A stretch of 64,000 bases of DNA from Hamiltosporidium tvaerminnensis (taxonomy: Eukaryota > Microsporidia > Dubosqiidae): assembly GCA_022605425.2 (NCBI GenBank), contig JAKIMF020000007.1:1364001-1428000 (forward strand). Direction: 5' to 3'. Within the stretch, counting starts at the first letter, position 1. Each line of letters opens with the position of its first letter. Below are positions 61,400 to 64,000 of the stretch, in pieces. The position numbers were made by a program, and so were the translations under genes. The notes below the pieces were generated by a model. That model saw only the letters and a list, made by a program, of their open reading frames with translations. It did not search any database and was not told where the DNA came from.

Positions 61400-64000
61400 T
61401 AAAGGAGTAAGTGTTGTACTTTTTCATAAAATTGCTTAGTTCTAGGTTTGACATCAGTGACTGGACCTAACACTCCATCGTTACCTTTAGAATATCTAAA
61501 TCCCAAAGCATTTTATCTTTAATAGCTTAAGACTTATTTAATAAGCAATTTAGTTGCTTCGAGTTTGTTAATATCTGTTGCGGAGGTGTGATCGTATGCA
61601 AAACTCAACTAGAATTGTACCTTTACACACCCTGCAGCATTTTAACTTAATATACACGTGCCAAATAAACTATCAGCTAGCTAAGATATATTTCGGCGAA
61701 TTACACGAAAAAACCAGCGAAGATGCAATGCCATACCAACATAAATAACCCACGCAATCCCTTTTCAGTTTTAGAAGGGTTTATCTTTCTATTTCCAATT
61801 CGCAGAGTCTTCTAAAGCAGTTTTTAAGACTAGATTTTTAAATTTCTATGGATATTATCTATAAGTTCAAGTGCAGTTTACAATTGAGCACAAGAAAAAA
61901 GCAAAAATATATTAATATAAAATTTTCGTGATTTTATGAACTTCTCCTTTTCATACGAACACCCATGTAACAAACGTAGAAGTAGTGTGGTTTTAATCAC
62001 ACCAAAAATCCAAAATATTGTCTTCACACCAGTTTAACCTACTCATTGCTAAGAAGAATGTTTTTTTTGTGACTATCCTCACACCGCCAAAAATATAATT
62101 TAAATTCATTATTTACGCTCCAAATAAAAACATTTGAATATTTATGATTTCAGCATAATAAAAGTACATATAAAAGTTTATATAAATTTAGCTACTGGTT
62201 TTTCGATGAATTAGAAATAAATCGAAGTATTAAGATAATGTAACCATATAATATTGAAAAATAAAACGTTTTAACAGAAAAATCATTGAGGAAAAATATA
62301 TGTATAAAATTTAGAATAAAATTTTTTTAAAATGTTTTAATAATCATATATTTGAACCAAATCTACTAAAATGAAATTTTAAAAAGTACGCTTTTCAATT
62401 TGAGAAACAGGGAAACAAAAATTAGAGATATTTACATGCCCCTAAATACGTTTTAATTCTTTATGTTTTCTCTTAGGTTTAAAGCAAATAAAAGAATGTT
62501 TTCAAAACAATTTAATTTCAGTATGTATTTTGAAAATTTCTATCGTTATATTTCTGATATCAAAATATTTTTTATTGAAGAAATTGGAATGAAGAGGTAA
62601 CTCAAGAAATACGAACAAAAAGGAGGAAAACGGGTGTAATGGCTATATCAGTGAGGATGCAAGGTGTTTATTATATTCTCTGCTTCTTAATGGATTGTCC
62701 ATCAAAATGAAGTTTTTTTTACGAATTATTCGTAGTTATAGTCAAGATATAAAATAATTAGATTATATTGTGATGTTACTGGATATCTAGTACAACATCG
62801 TAAAGTTGTATGTAACAAATGATTGGAACATTTACCTTGATCTTTGATTATATTACACCTCAAAGCAGTTTTATATAATATTGAATTTAATCAAAAGAGT
62901 TCTTTTTTTGATTTGTGCAAAATTTCTCGTACCACTTACTCGGAAAAGACGAAAGAGGCATGGCTAGGGGCTAGTAAGCAGTTTGTACACACGGCCGTTT
63001 ATATTGGCCTAGAATCAAAGCTAGGGTTTTATGAAAAGTATTTGGAAATTTTGAAGAATTTTGAAATGTATATCAACAGTTAGCAAGATCACACTGCAAT
63101 CTCGGCTAAAACCTAACACAATTTGGAAATTTTCGGGGTGGTAGAACCAAAAGCATGTATCGTTTTTGAGATGTAAAAAACGGAAGTTTTGTGTGTCAAG
63201 TAATCTAATTCCCTTGAAATATTTATTTTGAAGGTGAAATCGAAATACTTAATTCGAATATTTATCGAATTGAAATTAAAAATGCAATTGAATATATTTT
63301 GAAGGCTAGAAGATTTTAATTGAAGAAAATTTCTTTGGAACCTCTTGGAATTGATTTCAGAAAAGGCGGAAATATTGACTGGGTTTGAATGAAGAGGAAG
63401 TAAAAGAATCTTTATGTTTTAGGAAATGTTAGTAAAATATTTTAAAATTTGCCTTATATTATCTTTGAAATATCTGATTCATATAAAAAAAATTTAATTT
63501 TTAAATTAATCTTTACACTCCCTGATTTGTTTAATTATTCTGTTTGTTATTCGTTCGTATCTAATTTTATACTTCAGTCCGTTGCAATTAGTTAATCTAT
63601 ATTTATAGGTTTTATATCCGAAGATTTCTTTTATTAAATTTAACATTCCTAATTCCTTGGATTAAACGCCTTGATATATTTCTTGATTCTTGAATTATTT
63701 TTGAAATATTCTCACGAAAAATATTTTGTTTAGCAAAACAAAAGTCTTCCATTTCAACCAAAGAAATTCAATCGATCTTTATAATACATGTTAGTACAGT
63801 TTTAATTCATTAATATATTCAATAAGGTTTGCTATATCTTAAAATAGATAATTTAAGTTTCGTTGTGGAATAAATATATTGTAAGAATTACCCATTTATT
63901 CAAAAGACCGGAATTTTTCATAAGCCCAGAGTCATTTATATATCATAACTATTGCGTGTGTAGTTATAGAAAAAAAATGAAAGCGATTAGTTTAAATAAA
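61400..64000 (+). repeat. transposon-bearing duplicated module, copy 2 (runs off the window)
   Basis: Counterpart of 48,200-50,900. Its left part is AT-drifted. The last anchors (TCGATCTTTATAATACA at 63,772 against TCGATCCTTATAATACA at 50,608) show that collinearity continues close to the window end, so another duplication tail may follow beyond it. Confidence 0.7.
62565..63083 (+). pseudogene. Tc1/IS630-like DDE transposase relic, copy 2
   Basis: Same gene as at 49.36-49.87 kb. Here the first catalytic block reads F-I-E-E-I-G-M (Asp changed to Glu, 62,571-62,591), and M-L-L-D-I is kept (Asp at 62,781-62,783). The C-terminal helices are better preserved than in copy 1, as an open stretch with F-V-H-T-A-V-Y-I-G-L-E and F-Y-E-K-Y-L-E-I-L ending at the TAG at 63,081. 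A strand with V-R-M-Q-G-V-Y-Y-I-L-C precedes the second block. Several stops and shifts make it non-functional. Confidence 0.45.

Overview
This window is extremely AT-rich eukaryotic DNA, very poor in genes, and looks like the repeat-filled accessory part of a fungal-type parasite genome. My best reading is a microsporidian with an expanded genome. The reasons are intronless frames, a CCC directly before one start codon, an AATAAA overlapping the end of the same gene, short secreted-type leaders, and decayed non-LTR retrotransposon proteins that I associate with microsporidia. That placement is an inference from composition and recalled family resemblance, not from a search. I found no rRNA, tRNA or CRISPR array.

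Layout. 1-14.8 kb is the least AT-rich part. It holds a cut-off but intact secreted-type gene at the left edge (minus strand), one long gene at 5.73-7.83 kb broken by two frameshifts and two TAA codons, several possible plus-strand coding relics full of in-frame stops, a C-rich 30-bp minisatellite (1.3-1.7 kb), and two same-direction fragments of a restriction-like-endonuclease (RLE) non-LTR element (9.65-10.3 kb, badly decayed; 11.7-12.8 kb, nearly intact). 14.85-19.74 kb is one almost full-length but broken APE-type non-LTR retrotransposon on the minus strand (ORF1 and ORF2 joined by an ATGA overlap), bounded by a 62-64 bp direct repeat and by C-rich minisatellite sequence.

20-64 kb has almost no genes and is built from repeats. 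A module of about 6.8 kb lies at 22.5-29.3 kb and again at 53.1-59.96 kb, with its tail a third time at 50.9-52.75 kb. Another module of about 2.7 kb lies at 48.2-50.9 and 61.4-64.0 kb and carries relics of a Tc1/IS630-like DDE transposase plus a GC-richer island. Between them sit two arrays of a satellite of about 192 bp (29.8-34.25 and 40.65-44.25 kb) in the same direction, flanking a G-rich 29-30 bp minisatellite (38.9-40.6 kb).

Functionally there is little that works together. Only the left-edge gene is free of visible lesions, and its visible part is just 52 codons. The interest lies in chromosome structure: a satellite with alternating monomer types around a G-rich core (a centromere or subtelomere candidate), a retrotransposon embedded in the same kind of minisatellite, and a noncoding core of about 2.5 kb in the large duplication that is far better conserved than its flanks, including a 170-bp perfectly identical run.
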